Notes under the pieces: model-generated
The model's input: the letters and a program-made list of their open reading frames with translations, nothing else
Told to the model about the DNA's origin: nothing
Database searches by the model: none
IMG/VR virus record: IMGVR_UViG_3300028388_002689
Coordinates: 1-29,552 of that record
Source of the DNA: a virus
DNA: 29,552 bases
Direction: 5' to 3' (one strand)
Part shown: positions 7,082 through 15,752 of the stretch, piece after piece
Layout of the letters: each line of letters opens with the position of its first letter
How positions within the stretch are numbered: position 1 is the first letter of the stretch
Program-made: the position numbers and the translations under genes

Positions 7082-8639
7082 AAAAATACAGATTGTTTTA
7101 TCAGCAAAAAGCAAAATGAGCGCAGGGATAGCCGCCGCAAGAAAGCGATTGGGCAAGTTCTCCGCTTCGATGAAAAAGGCTTTTCTTGGCATAGCCGCCG
7201 CCGCCGGTACTGTTGCGGTAGGTTTCGCATCTTTGGCAAAGCGCGCGATTTCAGCATTTAGCATACAAGAAGATGCGGTCAAAAACCTAAGCGCAGCCAT
7301 AAGCCAAGTTGGCGAGGATGCTGATGCAGTAATTCCGAGGTTCAAAGCGTTTGCGGCAGAGATGCAAAAGCAAACCAAGTTTGGTGATGAGGCCATAATG
7401 TCAATAATGGCATACGGGAAGAATCTCGGTATTTCAACAGACAAGATGGAAATTGCCACACAAGCCGCGCTTGGGTTGGCGGCGAAGTTCAATATTGATT
7501 TGAAGACGGCAATGATGCTTGTCGGCAGGGCATCGCAGGGCCAGACACAGATGCTCACGCGCTATGGAATTGTGATGGAAGACACACTCACTCCACAGGA
7601 AAAGTTCAACAAACTACTTGCCATAGGCGCTGACAACTTTGGACTAGCACAGACGCAGGCCAAGACAACGGCGGGCCAGATTGAACAACTAAAAAACAAG
7701 TTTGGCGACGTGCTAGAAAAGATAGGCGCGGTTATTGTAAAGAGCGGAATATTTGAAAAGGCACTTACGTTTCTCAGCGAAAAGGTTGACATGCTGCTTG
7801 CTGGCGACAGGCTTCAAAAGTGGGCAGATAACGCAAAGACAGCATTTCAAGCGTTGGCTCCAGTTGTAAGCAAAATAGGCAAGGCGTTTTCATTCTTGAA
7901 GGGCGGCATCGAAAAAGGCGCCGCGTTTGCAGGCGCTCTTGCGGGGGGTTCAAGTTTCCGAGAGGCCGCCAACATGGCCAGAAATCAATCCTCGCCGTTT
8001 GCGTCTACGCAGCAGCAGGAAAAGGCATCGGCAGACGCCAGCGCAAAGATAATGAGTGATCTTGCGGCACAGAAGGTTGCACTTGAAAAAGAGGTTGCAA
8101 CGGCATCCGTAGACATAGACAAGGAAGCAATAGAAGCCAAGAAGAAACACGCAAAAGAACTTGCCGACACAATAAGAAAGCTAGAGCGCGAAAAGGCCGA
8201 TGAGATAGCGCGCCAAGAGGACGAAGCAAAGCAGGCGAGAATAGACGCAGCACAAGCGGCACTCGATAAGCAGAAAAAGGCCGCTGAGGAAGTGAAAAAA
8301 CTGGCAAACATGCGCGTCGCCGACTTCATCGAGCAGGCCAAGAAGGAAAAGGAAATCGAGGAAGAAAAGCAGGACGCACAAAAGCGCGCGACCAGGCTAC
8401 GCGAAAAGATAGACAGGGGCACCAAGCTATCGAAGAAAGACCGCGAGTTCCTGGATGCGTTCAAGGCGATAGAGGCAGCTCAGGAAAAAATCAAGGGTGG
8501 CCATGTAGCGGCAGACTTGCAGCAGAAAGAAGACGCATTGAGGCGCGCACAGGATAAGCAGCATAAGTCACTTATGAAGATTGAGGAAGAACTAAAGAAA
8601 ACAAGAGAAATGCAGAAAGAACTGCTTGCCCAGAAATAG
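7071..8639 (+). CDS. Tail tape measure protein
   Basis: 522 residues. Starts ATG 7071 or 7074, with AAGGA at 7061-7065; 7074 has the better spacing. The N-terminus (MDKKIQIVLSAKSKMSAGIAAARKRLGKFSASMKKAFLG) followed by a hydrophobic stretch (IAAAAGTVAVGFASLA, ~40-57), then the TAMMLVGRASQGQTQMLTRYGI and TTAGQIEQLKNKFGDVLEKIG patterns, are characteristic of tape measure proteins. The second half is a long coiled coil rich in Lys, Glu and Ala. Tail length scales with this protein at roughly 0.15 nm per residue, which would give a short tail of about 75-80 nm. It also enters the cell during DNA injection. Confidence 0.85.
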   Translation: MMDKKIQIVLSAKSKMSAGIAAARKRLGKFSASMKKAFLGIAAAAGTVAVGFASLAKRAISAFSIQEDAVKNLSAAISQVGEDADAVIPRFKAFAAEMQKQTKFGDEAIMSIMAYGKNLGISTDKMEIATQAALGLAAKFNIDLKTAMMLVGRASQGQTQMLTRYGIVMEDTLTPQEKFNKLLAIGADNFGLAQTQAKTTAGQIEQLKNKFGDVLEKIGAVIVKSGIFEKALTFLSEKVDMLLAGDRLQKWADNAKTAFQALAPVVSKIGKAFSFLKGGIEKGAAFAGALAGGSSFREAANMARNQSSPFASTQQQEKASADASAKIMSDLAAQKVALEKEVATASVDIDKEAIEAKKKHAKELADTIRKLEREKADEIARQEDEAKQARIDAAQAALDKQKKAAEEVKKLANMRVADFIEQAKKEKEIEEEKQDAQKRATRLREKIDRGTKLSKKDREFLDAFKAIEAAQEKIKGGHVAADLQQKEDALRRAQDKQHKSLMKIEEELKKTREMQKELLAQK

Positions 8640-8648
8640 GAGACTGAA

Positions 8649-8963
8649 ATGGCTTTGCGAGATACATCTTGGGCGGCGTCGAGCGGTAGCCCGCAGACCG
8701 CGAACGCCATATTGACAGACTACAAAACGATAGTCCAGCGCGCATATTTTTTCCCATCCGGCACCTATACGCGCACGCGGACAATCGTGACGCGGGAGTG
8801 GCTTGCAATGACACAAGCTGCGGCGACAAACGCGGTCGATACTCTGAACGCTGGCGATTCTACGGGATATGTGCAATATGAAGCGCAACAGACAAACATG
8901 ATAACCAATGCCTACAAGGTGATTCAGAATACGGACTCCTACGGAAACTGGACGGAAGTTTGA
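8649..8963 (+). CDS. Small tail-region protein, unknown function
   Basis: 104 residues with AGGAGA at 8637-8642 before ATG 8649. The start MALRDTSWAASSGSPQTANAIL is followed by a helical and strand mix with several aromatic residues (VQRAYFFPSGTYTRTRTIVTREWLAMTQ) and a C-terminus SYGNWTEV. No motif is recognised. Lying right after the tape measure, it may be a distal tail or tail-tip adaptor, or a small fibre-associated protein. Two bases separate it from the next gene. Confidence 0.5.
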   Translation: MALRDTSWAASSGSPQTANAILTDYKTIVQRAYFFPSGTYTRTRTIVTREWLAMTQAAATNAVDTLNAGDSTGYVQYEAQQTNMITNAYKVIQNTDSYGNWTEV

Positions 8964-8964
8964 T

Positions 8965-9306
8965 ATGGGATGGTTTCTAAAACGTAAGATGCAGAAGGGA
9001 ACGCCGGTTGCCGCAGTACCACACACGTTCTACAACGAAGTGGATGAGGTACTTTCCAAACTTGAAGTCTACAACGGCCACATTGAGCGCAATCAGACGA
9101 TATGGACAATCGTGCTCGACTCGCTAGGTTCAGAAAGCAATCCACTGAACAGTGAGCAAGTTGTGCGCGGCACCAAGGGGCTATTCAAGGTTATACTTTT
9201 GCGCGCTTATCTAACCGCTGATGACTCTCTTGTTGCGGTTGACGAATCATACGACGAAGGCACCATGTATCTATACCCGACGTGGGACTATCCAAGGGCC
9301 AGGTGA
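8965..9306 (+). CDS. Small tail-region protein, unknown function
   Basis: 113 residues (MGWFLKRKMQKGTPVAAVPHTFYNEVDEVLSKLEVYNG). A basic start leads into a helical segment and an acidic, aromatic C-terminus (DESYDEGTMYLYPTWDYPRAR). It sits between the previous small gene and the large exported protein, whose ATG overlaps its stop (TGATG at 9304-9308). A tail-tip role is inferred from position only. Confidence 0.45.
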   Translation: MGWFLKRKMQKGTPVAAVPHTFYNEVDEVLSKLEVYNGHIERNQTIWTIVLDSLGSESNPLNSEQVVRGTKGLFKVILLRAYLTADDSLVAVDESYDEGTMYLYPTWDYPRAR

Positions 9307-12014
9307 TGGTCATTTTTGTCATAACGCTTTTACTCGCGTCATCGTGCTACGGTTGGACTCAAGGCGAAGAACTTAGCGACCTGACGAACTGGTGGCCGAT
9401 CTATCGAGTCATGCGCGAGCGCTCAGTAATGAACATGCACGACGGAACGGCATGGAAGTGGCCAGGTGCCAACTACTACCTAGCGACATCAGGCTCCGCA
9501 CAGGTGAAACCAGACATTGATCCAACTTGGTACAACGCTGGCATATCGACAAATGGAGGTTGGATAAAGAGCGCGAAATACAATGCCGCCGGCAACGCAG
9601 ACACAACTGGCCGCGTCTATGACTTCACCGAGGGTGACGCACAGGCGCCGCTCATTGATTGGTTGCCGCGCGAGTTCCAAGCGCACATTTCGCAGTGGTT
9701 CAACGCGGGCCGCTTTATCGTGCAGGGCACCGAGACGAATTGGGACGGCGTACAAGGCGGCATCGAGCTTACTCTGTCAAACGCACTTGTATCGGCCGGG
9801 CTATCCTCAGACGGCGTGCGCGCGGCAAACTCTTATAGCAACGTGCCAGTGATAAATGTTTCTTCAACCGCAACAAACCTGACGCCAGACGTGTCCGGCA
9901 CATACGAGCTAACGCTGACGAACCTTTACACGAAATATACCGCAGGCGGCTCTAATGCGGTTGTATGGTTTGACGGCGCACCCGCTGGCCCTGATATATG
10001 GAATGTCGCGCTGACTGACGGCGGGGTTGGTTGGACAAACCTGCTTGTTGGCTATGATGAACTCATGGGCGATTATGCGCCAGACGCAGCCGGATATACT
10101 GGACTGATAACAATAGTAACAGGCACGCTTGAACGGTTGGAGGCAGAGTTTACTAACCGATGGATGGCAACCGGCGACATCGTTGGGTTATGGTTGCGTG
10201 ACGACGCTGCGGCGCTCTTGACAAATAGTGTCTATTCTGGTTGGTTCGAGCCGGATTTTGACGGATACACAGCAGAAGACGCGACAACGAATCTGCTAGG
10301 CCCAGAGAGTATTCCCGCCTATTTACGGAGCGGCAGTTATAGTCAGGTGGCAACTTGGGATGAGTATTGCCTGTTGAAACAATCCACGAACAAGGTGGAT
10401 CTGATTGTGTCCAACACTGTATCGCCAGAGTGCGATGGATGGTATTTGCGGGGGTTTGACGGATACTACGGGCGATTCTATCCGGCATATTCTACTCGAG
10501 TCGATATCGCTGGCAGCGGGTTTATCATTTACAATAGCACCAACGGATATATACGGGTTAGCTCATCCGATACCGCGCCGATGGTTGGATCATATACGAA
10601 TTGCAGCGGCCTTGTAACTAATCCGCCCTATGCGCGCGCGTTCTGGCAGATACGCAAGGACAGTGACACTGCATACGTCATTTATCGCAACGACACAAAT
10701 GAGTATCAGGTGGCGGTTACTGGTGACATTACGCCGAACATCACCGGCGTTTATACTGACGATGAGTTCCATTACGGGCCGAATGGCTCTTTCGATTACA
10801 ACCTTGCGCGCTATCCAGGAGAATCAAACTATCGCTTATATGAAACCGCAGGGCGCAGTATCTGGTTAGCACCAACAAACGGCGGCAGTCTAAATCCGGC
10901 AATCGGCGGCGAGTACGTTTATAATAACGACGACCTATACACCGGCGTAACGGTTAGCAACGCGCTCTATAGAACAAACCGCCTATTTTATGTCACCTAT
11001 TCATCGAACGCAACGGACATCGCAAATGCGCTTTGGTTCTGCGGCAACAGCAACGCACTTGATGAGCCGGTTGGCGTTTGGGAGCCGGTGAATCCTGGCC
11101 TCGTTACTGGTGAGCTCCATGGCGCCGTAGTCGAGTGGTCTGGCACCGGCGATACCATCTATGTGGAATATGAGCCACAATGGGCAGACCTAGATTTCAA
11201 CAGCGCGTCAGGATATGCGTATTGCATCCAGATGCCATCAGTGTATTCTAACACTTCGCTTGCAGGCACCTATGGCGGCATGGGTTCCTATACCGGCAAC
11301 ACCGCAGTTGTCGAAGTTGAATATTTCTACCGCGAAAGCACAAACGAGTTCGGGCCGTATGTTGCTATTGGCGACGCAACAGATGAGGGTGCAGGCTGCA
11401 CCGCATACGAGGGGCCGGGCTTTGTTTATGATGATTGGCCTTTTGACGATATTGACGACGGCGCCTTGACATATATTGCGAGCAATTATCCATCGTTGTA
11501 CGCATCAAATGTTGCAGCCATGGCCGGATTTGTGGACTCTGGATGGACTACGGGCGCCGATAAGGGCGGCCATTCGCGCGCCTTTACTTGGGATGCGTAT
11601 GAGGAACAATATGTGCCTGATCCGCCGTCGCCTGGTGGCGTAACAAATCAGATATGGTTGAACCTTTACGAATCCGACTCGAGGAAGTCTCCCGGCTGCA
11701 TCGTGGCGCAGAAGTTTGGCGACGGTTCAGCGGTTGCCGGTTCTCACGATTTGCCGAGCATTACGACGGTTTACCTGTTCACGCAAGCGGGTTATTATAC
11801 GAACACTTCAGGCTTGACGTATTCAGAGGGCAACAAGTTCCCAGAAACTGACGCCGATTTCATCAAGTTGCCAGAAACCAATGCCACCTATTTTGATTAC
11901 CTGTTTTCGGACATCACAAATAGCGGCGACCCAACCACATACGGTCCTTATGACGATGAGGGGATGACAACTAATTTTGTGGGCTGGACCATGACATTTG
12001 ACTTTGATAACTAA
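9306..12014 (+). CDS. Very large exported protein, beta-repeat, tail-tip or adhesin-like
   Basis: 902 residues from ATG 9306, chosen because it overlaps the upstream TGA and opens with a signal-type segment (MVIFVITLLLASSCYGW). The body is rich in Tyr, Trp, Asn, Thr and Gly. A module seems to recur: a strand with aromatic residues, then Y-x-IY-N, then P-x-x-x-G-x-Y. Examples are GSGFIIYNSTNGYIRVSS then TAPMVGSYTN; TAYVIYRNDTNEYQVAVTGD then TPNITGVYTD; and SIWLAPTNG then NPAIGGEYVY. This suggests a chain of small beta domains of ~60-80 residues, as in adhesins and receptor-binding tail proteins. Position between tail tube genes and fibre suggests host contact. No enzymatic motif was found. The signal peptide is unexpected. 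Confidence 0.6.
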   Translation: MVIFVITLLLASSCYGWTQGEELSDLTNWWPIYRVMRERSVMNMHDGTAWKWPGANYYLATSGSAQVKPDIDPTWYNAGISTNGGWIKSAKYNAAGNADTTGRVYDFTEGDAQAPLIDWLPREFQAHISQWFNAGRFIVQGTETNWDGVQGGIELTLSNALVSAGLSSDGVRAANSYSNVPVINVSSTATNLTPDVSGTYELTLTNLYTKYTAGGSNAVVWFDGAPAGPDIWNVALTDGGVGWTNLLVGYDELMGDYAPDAAGYTGLITIVTGTLERLEAEFTNRWMATGDIVGLWLRDDAAALLTNSVYSGWFEPDFDGYTAEDATTNLLGPESIPAYLRSGSYSQVATWDEYCLLKQSTNKVDLIVSNTVSPECDGWYLRGFDGYYGRFYPAYSTRVDIAGSGFIIYNSTNGYIRVSSSDTAPMVGSYTNCSGLVTNPPYARAFWQIRKDSDTAYVIYRNDTNEYQVAVTGDITPNITGVYTDDEFHYGPNGSFDYNLARYPGESNYRLYETAGRSIWLAPTNGGSLNPAIGGEYVYNNDDLYTGVTVSNALYRTNRLFYVTYSSNATDIANALWFCGNSNALDEPVGVWEPVNPGLVTGELHGAVVEWSGTGDTIYVEYEPQWADLDFNSASGYAYCIQMPSVYSNTSLAGTYGGMGSYTGNTAVVEVEYFYRESTNEFGPYVAIGDATDEGAGCTAYEGPGFVYDDWPFDDIDDGALTYIASNYPSLYASNVAAMAGFVDSGWTTGADKGGHSRAFTWDAYEEQYVPDPPSPGGVTNQIWLNLYESDSRKSPGCIVAQKFGDGSAVAGSHDLPSITTVYLFTQAGYYTNTSGLTYSEGNKFPETDADFIKLPETNATYFDYLFSDITNSGDPTTYGPYDDEGMTTNFVGWTMTFDFDN

Positions 12015-12025
12015 CGTGCTACAAT
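11998..12025 (+). promoter_or_regulatory. Promoter candidate for the fibre gene
   Basis: TTGACT at 11998-12003 and TACAAT at 12020-12025 are separated by 16 bases, close to a sigma-70 promoter. The -35 lies inside the end of the previous gene; the -10 is in the 33-base gap before the fibre ATG at 12048. An AGGAG ribosome site (12036-12040) follows. It would allow fibre expression independent of the tail operon. Confidence 0.45.
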
Positions 12026-12047
12026 AATAGATAATAGGAGTTCAATA

Positions 12048-14678
12048 ATGAGAAAACTTTTGCTTGCTTGCTTTCTTAGTGCCGCCAGTGCATTAGCCGC
12101 CGTGCCGCCTGTCATCTACGATGTAGAGGCCAATTTTCAGCAGACTCAGGAGCTTGATGATCAAGATTTCGTGCAAGGTGGCGGCGTCGTTATGCGCTAT
12201 CGGCTGAAATCAATGGGGCGCTGGTATTCGCTCGCGGGCCTTGGTGCACGTTGGGACGCACGCAGCAGCAGCACAAGCACGCAGGCGCTACAAGTGACGG
12301 CATCTGTAGTTACCAGCACGACGCCAGATTACTTTCAGATCACGCTGGACAGCGGCGAAACGGGAAGCGCGGTCACAAATTGGGCTTATTCATTTATCGT
12401 TACCGACGGCGGCATTGACTACGCTATTGGCACCGGCACGCTGAATATCGCGGAAAGCTCATGGACAGGCGCGGCTTCGGTTCTTACAAATGTGACAAGC
12501 AAAGCATATACGGACACGCAGATAACCGGCCTTTCAAACAGCCTTAGTGCAGAGATTATAGCTGCGACAAACGGTATCGGCAGCGATTTGACATATCTGA
12601 CGGCGACGCAAGCGGTTTTGCGGGCCAGTGTCACGGCGTTGACCGCTACGCAGGCGCTAGTATCAGCAACCGCAGACGCCAACAGTTCAACAGGTGCGCT
12701 TCATACTGCTAGTATTTCGGCTAACAGTGTGACTGGTGCAACCCATACTGCTGCTATATCTGCGCTAACAAGTACGCAAGTACTAGTATCAGCAACCGCA
12801 GATGCCAACAGTGCGACAGGTGCGCTTCATACTGCTAGTATTTCGGCGTTGACCGCTACGCAGGCCGTTTTGACGGCTGGTGCGGCGTCAACGCTCGCAA
12901 TCGCGCAGGCAAATAGCGCGACAGGTGCATCGCATACGGTTAGCATAGCGGCTAATGCTGCCGCAATCGGCGCGACAAGTAACGCCTATTTAGCGGCAGA
13001 CGCCGCCTTGAGCAATAGCGTTGCGGTACTCGCCGAGCAAAACGAGTTCAGCACCAACCAAACGATCAACCTTAGTGGCCTCGATCTTTCGGGCGGTTTC
13101 GCTGATGATGGACTTCGCGTGGTTAGCCGGTTGGCAGGTTCGACGCGACCATTGACTATCGCCAATATTGATCCAACCGCGCGCACAGGCGACGACGTAA
13201 CTTTGCGCTTTGGTGCTTATAAGGGTGCAATCGGCCCAGCGCCGACAGGCCCGTTCCTTTCACTGGTCGACATAGTTGGCGGGCGCGAGGGCAACTTTAG
13301 CAGTAGCGATACAAGCGATTCATACTTTGCCATCAGAACGCTGGAGAACAGCACGACCAACGAACGCTTGCGGATTGCGTCTGACGGCGACTTGGGCGTT
13401 GGCACGTCGGCACCAGACGCTAAACTGCACGTTGCTGGCAGTGCGATAGTTAATAGCGACGGCTACCGCGGCGGCTCAATCAGCGATGCTAACCGCTGGC
13501 TAGGCAGCAACGAGGTCTATTCTTTGTCTTTTGCTTTGTCCGATGCGAACACGACGTTGATCGGAGTAACAAGCAACGCCTATGTCGCGGCAGATGCAGT
13601 GGTGAGCGCCGCCTACCAAGCCGCCGATACAGCCAACTCCAACAGCCTCACAGCTGCATTTACGGCAGCCGATGCTGTGGTGAGCGCCGAAGTCGTAGCG
13701 GCAACCAATCCATATCCGGCAACATTATACAACAACGGCATAGCTGACGCCTTGCACCGCCACAGCGAGCTTGTGGCAAGCGACGGGTCGCCTGATCCGG
13801 CGGTGTCGGTGGATGCGGCTGGCAACGTGGGCGTCGGGACAGCCAGCCCCAACAACCTGCTGCACATATATGGGGATGACGCATCCCGCAAAGGGATTAT
13901 TGCTGAGAACGCTTCGACGGATGGAAACGCCTACGCTCAACTTCAGACGATAGTATACGGTGGGGCTTACACAAACGAAATGAGTGTTAGAGGAAATGGC
14001 AAGGCGTACATTGGAACGGTATCAGACAATGATCTTGCCCTCCAGAGGAATAATCAGCTCGTCCTTTACATAGACTCAAGTGAGAATGTCGGAGTTGGAA
14101 CTGGCACTACCCCGACTAGCAAGCTCGATGTGAACGGGGTGATTACGGGGGATGGTTTTACTAATAGTGGTACAAGCTACTTGGCGGGCAACGTTGGTAT
14201 CGGCACGGCAAGCCCAGACGCCACGCTACACGTCGCGGGAACATTTGAGGTAGACGACTTCGTGTGCGAGGCGGAGTTTGCAGACGACTATGCAATGTCT
14301 GTGGCTGGAGGTTCTTTCGAAATTATGACGAATTGGTCTGTGAATGTGCAGGATGCAGGATACACGGCCACAGAAAGCAATGCAACTGTTGCCGTGGCGG
14401 GCAGGTATAGAGCGTATATGTCCGCGTCTCTTGATACCGGTGGTAATAATGAAGTCGTCAAGTGTCATCTATACACCAACGGGGCCGCATACTCAACGGC
14501 ATCTGGTAACGAGGTCGGTTGGAACCACGATTCTACGGCCTCTACTGATGCGTTCGAAGTAGGGTTTACAAAGATGTTAACACTTGAAGCTGGAACCGTG
14601 GTTGATTGGAGGATACAAACTGATAGCGCGGCCACACTAAACTGGCGGCATAGTACCGTTGGACTTGAACGCAGATAA
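12048..14678 (+). CDS. Tail fibre-like protein with signal peptide, VGVGT repeats and C1q-like tip
   Basis: 876 residues. It starts with a signal peptide (MRKLLLACFLSAASALAA) followed by VPPVIYDVEANFQQTQ and a strand domain. Residues ~150-320 form a coiled stalk of repeats such as LTATQALVSATADANS and ALHTASIS. The centre carries four fibre modules of the type (L/V)G(V/I)GT..P...LHV: DLGVGTSAPDAKLHVAG, NVGVGTASPNNLLHIYG, NVGVGTGTTPTSKLDVNG and NVGIGTASPDATLHVAG. Such modules are common in phage fibres that end in an S74 chaperone, but no S74 domain follows. The C-terminal ~130 residues (FEIMTNWSVNVQDAGYT ... VAGRYRAYMSASLDTGG ... TLEAGTVVDWRIQTDS) look like a C1q/TNF-type jelly roll, a usual trimeric receptor-binding tip. 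It is probably the host-recognition fibre; export of it is odd. Confidence 0.75.
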   Translation: MRKLLLACFLSAASALAAVPPVIYDVEANFQQTQELDDQDFVQGGGVVMRYRLKSMGRWYSLAGLGARWDARSSSTSTQALQVTASVVTSTTPDYFQITLDSGETGSAVTNWAYSFIVTDGGIDYAIGTGTLNIAESSWTGAASVLTNVTSKAYTDTQITGLSNSLSAEIIAATNGIGSDLTYLTATQAVLRASVTALTATQALVSATADANSSTGALHTASISANSVTGATHTAAISALTSTQVLVSATADANSATGALHTASISALTATQAVLTAGAASTLAIAQANSATGASHTVSIAANAAAIGATSNAYLAADAALSNSVAVLAEQNEFSTNQTINLSGLDLSGGFADDGLRVVSRLAGSTRPLTIANIDPTARTGDDVTLRFGAYKGAIGPAPTGPFLSLVDIVGGREGNFSSSDTSDSYFAIRTLENSTTNERLRIASDGDLGVGTSAPDAKLHVAGSAIVNSDGYRGGSISDANRWLGSNEVYSLSFALSDANTTLIGVTSNAYVAADAVVSAAYQAADTANSNSLTAAFTAADAVVSAEVVAATNPYPATLYNNGIADALHRHSELVASDGSPDPAVSVDAAGNVGVGTASPNNLLHIYGDDASRKGIIAENASTDGNAYAQLQTIVYGGAYTNEMSVRGNGKAYIGTVSDNDLALQRNNQLVLYIDSSENVGVGTGTTPTSKLDVNGVITGDGFTNSGTSYLAGNVGIGTASPDATLHVAGTFEVDDFVCEAEFADDYAMSVAGGSFEIMTNWSVNVQDAGYTATESNATVAVAGRYRAYMSASLDTGGNNEVVKCHLYTNGAAYSTASGNEVGWNHDSTASTDAFEVGFTKMLTLEAGTVVDWRIQTDSAATLNWRHSTVGLERR
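12636..12865 (+). repeat. Direct repeats inside the fibre stalk
   Basis: A block of about 64 bases at 12657-12720 recurs at 12783-12846, offset by 126 bases, with very few differences. A flanking segment GCGTTGACCGCTACGCAGGC occurs at 12637-12656 and again at 12846-12865. The repeats encode SATADANS-GALHTASIS and ALTATQA units and could change stalk length by recombination in steps of 42 codons. Confidence 0.85.
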
Positions 14679-14702
14679 ATGAACAAACAATGGGAGGACA
14701 TC

Positions 14703-14972
14703 ATGGAGCTTTTCATCAAGGCACTTATCACTGCGGCACTCGTTGCTGCGTTCGCGTGCTCGATGGGTTGCGAGGACGTGCTTGACGATGACGATGGCGA
14801 CGACACGGAACAGTACGAAGAAATGCCAGATGGCTCAATCGTGGTGCGCGGCGACGCGAAGGACACCAAACTTGACACCGTTGGCGGCACCGTAGTTGTC
14901 GAGGGTGACGCGGAGAATGTGCAGGTAAATACGGCGGCAGCACCGAGCGAGGAAGAAAATGGTGAAGGGTAG
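14703..14972 (+). CDS. Small acidic lipoprotein candidate, possibly o-spanin-like
   Basis: 89 residues from ATG 14703, preferred over the ATG at 14679 because GGGAGGA lies at 14692-14698. The N-terminus (MELFIKALITAALVAAFACSMGCED) is a hydrophobic signal ending in two cysteines (C19 and C23); either could be a lipidation site, although the preceding residues fit the lipobox only loosely. The mature part is strongly acidic (DVLDDDDGDDTEQYEE) and then beta-like. It precedes a one-helix membrane protein, so an outer-membrane spanin role in lysis is possible, but it lacks the proline-rich core seen in many o-spanins. Unproven. Confidence 0.5.
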   Translation: MELFIKALITAALVAAFACSMGCEDVLDDDDGDDTEQYEEMPDGSIVVRGDAKDTKLDTVGGTVVVEGDAENVQVNTAAAPSEEENGEG

Positions 14973-15213
14973 CGGGGCGATGACAAACGAACAAAAAACA
15001 GGGGCGGCGTTGTTGGGCAGAATCATTGCCTATGTAGTGGCAGGCGCAACCGCGTTTGCTGCATTACAGACACAGGTAAAAGAACACACATGCAAGATTG
15101 ACGATCACGAAAAGCGACTGCGGCCCGTAGAGGTTGCCGTCATCGAGCAACGCGCCGACATCCAGTATATAAAGCAGGCTTTAGACGATATCAAGCATGC
15201 AATCAAGCCATGA
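14959..15213 (+). CDS. Small membrane protein with coiled coil, holin or lysis accessory candidate
   Basis: 84 residues from ATG 14959 (GAGGA at 14949-14953); an in-frame ATG at 14980 is an alternative. It overlaps the lipoprotein gene by 14 bases. One transmembrane helix is clear (TGAALLGRIIAYVVAGATAFAAL, ~14-36), followed by a charged helix (KEHTCKIDDHEKRLRPVEVAVIEQRADIQYIKQALDDIKHAIKP). The layout resembles XhlA-type hemolysins and one-helix holin-associated proteins, with the helix near the N-terminus. It may be the holin or an i-spanin partner. Start and role remain open. Confidence 0.5.
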   Translation: MVKGSGAMTNEQKTGAALLGRIIAYVVAGATAFAALQTQVKEHTCKIDDHEKRLRPVEVAVIEQRADIQYIKQALDDIKHAIKP

Positions 15214-15443
15214 AAGCGATCCTTATATTCGACCTTGAGGAAGACCGCTATCAATACAAGTGCGCCACAAACGGAGAAAACGCCGCCAGAGCGCTATGGG
15301 ATATCGACCAGTGGCTGCGCAATCAGGTGAAGTACAACGACGACCTTGAGGAAGACACCTATGATGCTTATGATAAAGCGCGATCAATCATCAGAGAGTG
15401 TTGCACGGATAAAGGATTCGACCTTGATAGCATAATCGAGTAG
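15210..15443 (+). CDS. Conserved small phage protein of unknown function
   Basis: 77 residues, starting in an ATGA overlap with the preceding gene. The pattern MKAILIFDLEEDRYQYKCATNGENAARALWDIDQWLRNQVKYNDDL...YDAYDKARSIIRE...GFDLDSI matches a small protein I remember as recurring in many phages, with an N-terminal strand and two helices. Its function is not known to me. Position in the lysis-like cassette does not settle it. Confidence 0.6.
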   Translation: MKAILIFDLEEDRYQYKCATNGENAARALWDIDQWLRNQVKYNDDLEEDTYDAYDKARSIIRECCTDKGFDLDSIIE

Positions 15444-15446
15444 GAT

Positions 15447-15752
15447 ATGCCGTACAAAGACAGGGAAAAGCGCCTCGAGTACATTCGGGAACGCCGCAAT
15501 AAACTACACGCATCTGGATACTGCACACGCTGTTTAGCAAATCTGGCGCGACCAGGCAAACGCCTTTGCCAAGAGTGCCTTGATTATCTCAATTCTGGTA
15601 AGAAAGAATACATCAAAGACAAAACAAAATGTTGGTCATGCGCCAAGCAACTTGACGAAATTAGCCTTTTGCAAGGTGCGCGCCGGTGCATGTGGTGTGC
15701 TGATAGGGTGATTCACAACAAAAGGAGGTCGCGTGCTCGTCAAACAACATAA
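15447..15752 (+). CDS. Small double zinc-ribbon protein
   Basis: 101 residues, strongly basic. Cysteine pairs occur as CTRC (27-30) with CQEC (41-44), and CWSC (62-65) with CMWC (81-84), making two probable zinc knuckles. The start MPYKDREKRLEYIRERRNKLHASGYC resembles phage proteins in which a KD.EKR.EY.R helix precedes a zinc ribbon, sometimes linked to HNH nucleases; no HNH residues follow here. It could bind nucleic acid. The C-terminus overlaps the next gene by 20 bases. Confidence 0.55.
   Translation: MPYKDREKRLEYIRERRNKLHASGYCTRCLANLARPGKRLCQECLDYLNSGKKEYIKDKTKCWSCAKQLDEISLLQGARRCMWCADRVIHNKRRSRARQTT

Noticed and set aside
12657-12846. CRISPR-like repeat
   Set aside because: Only two long copies within one coding frame, no spacers of constant size.
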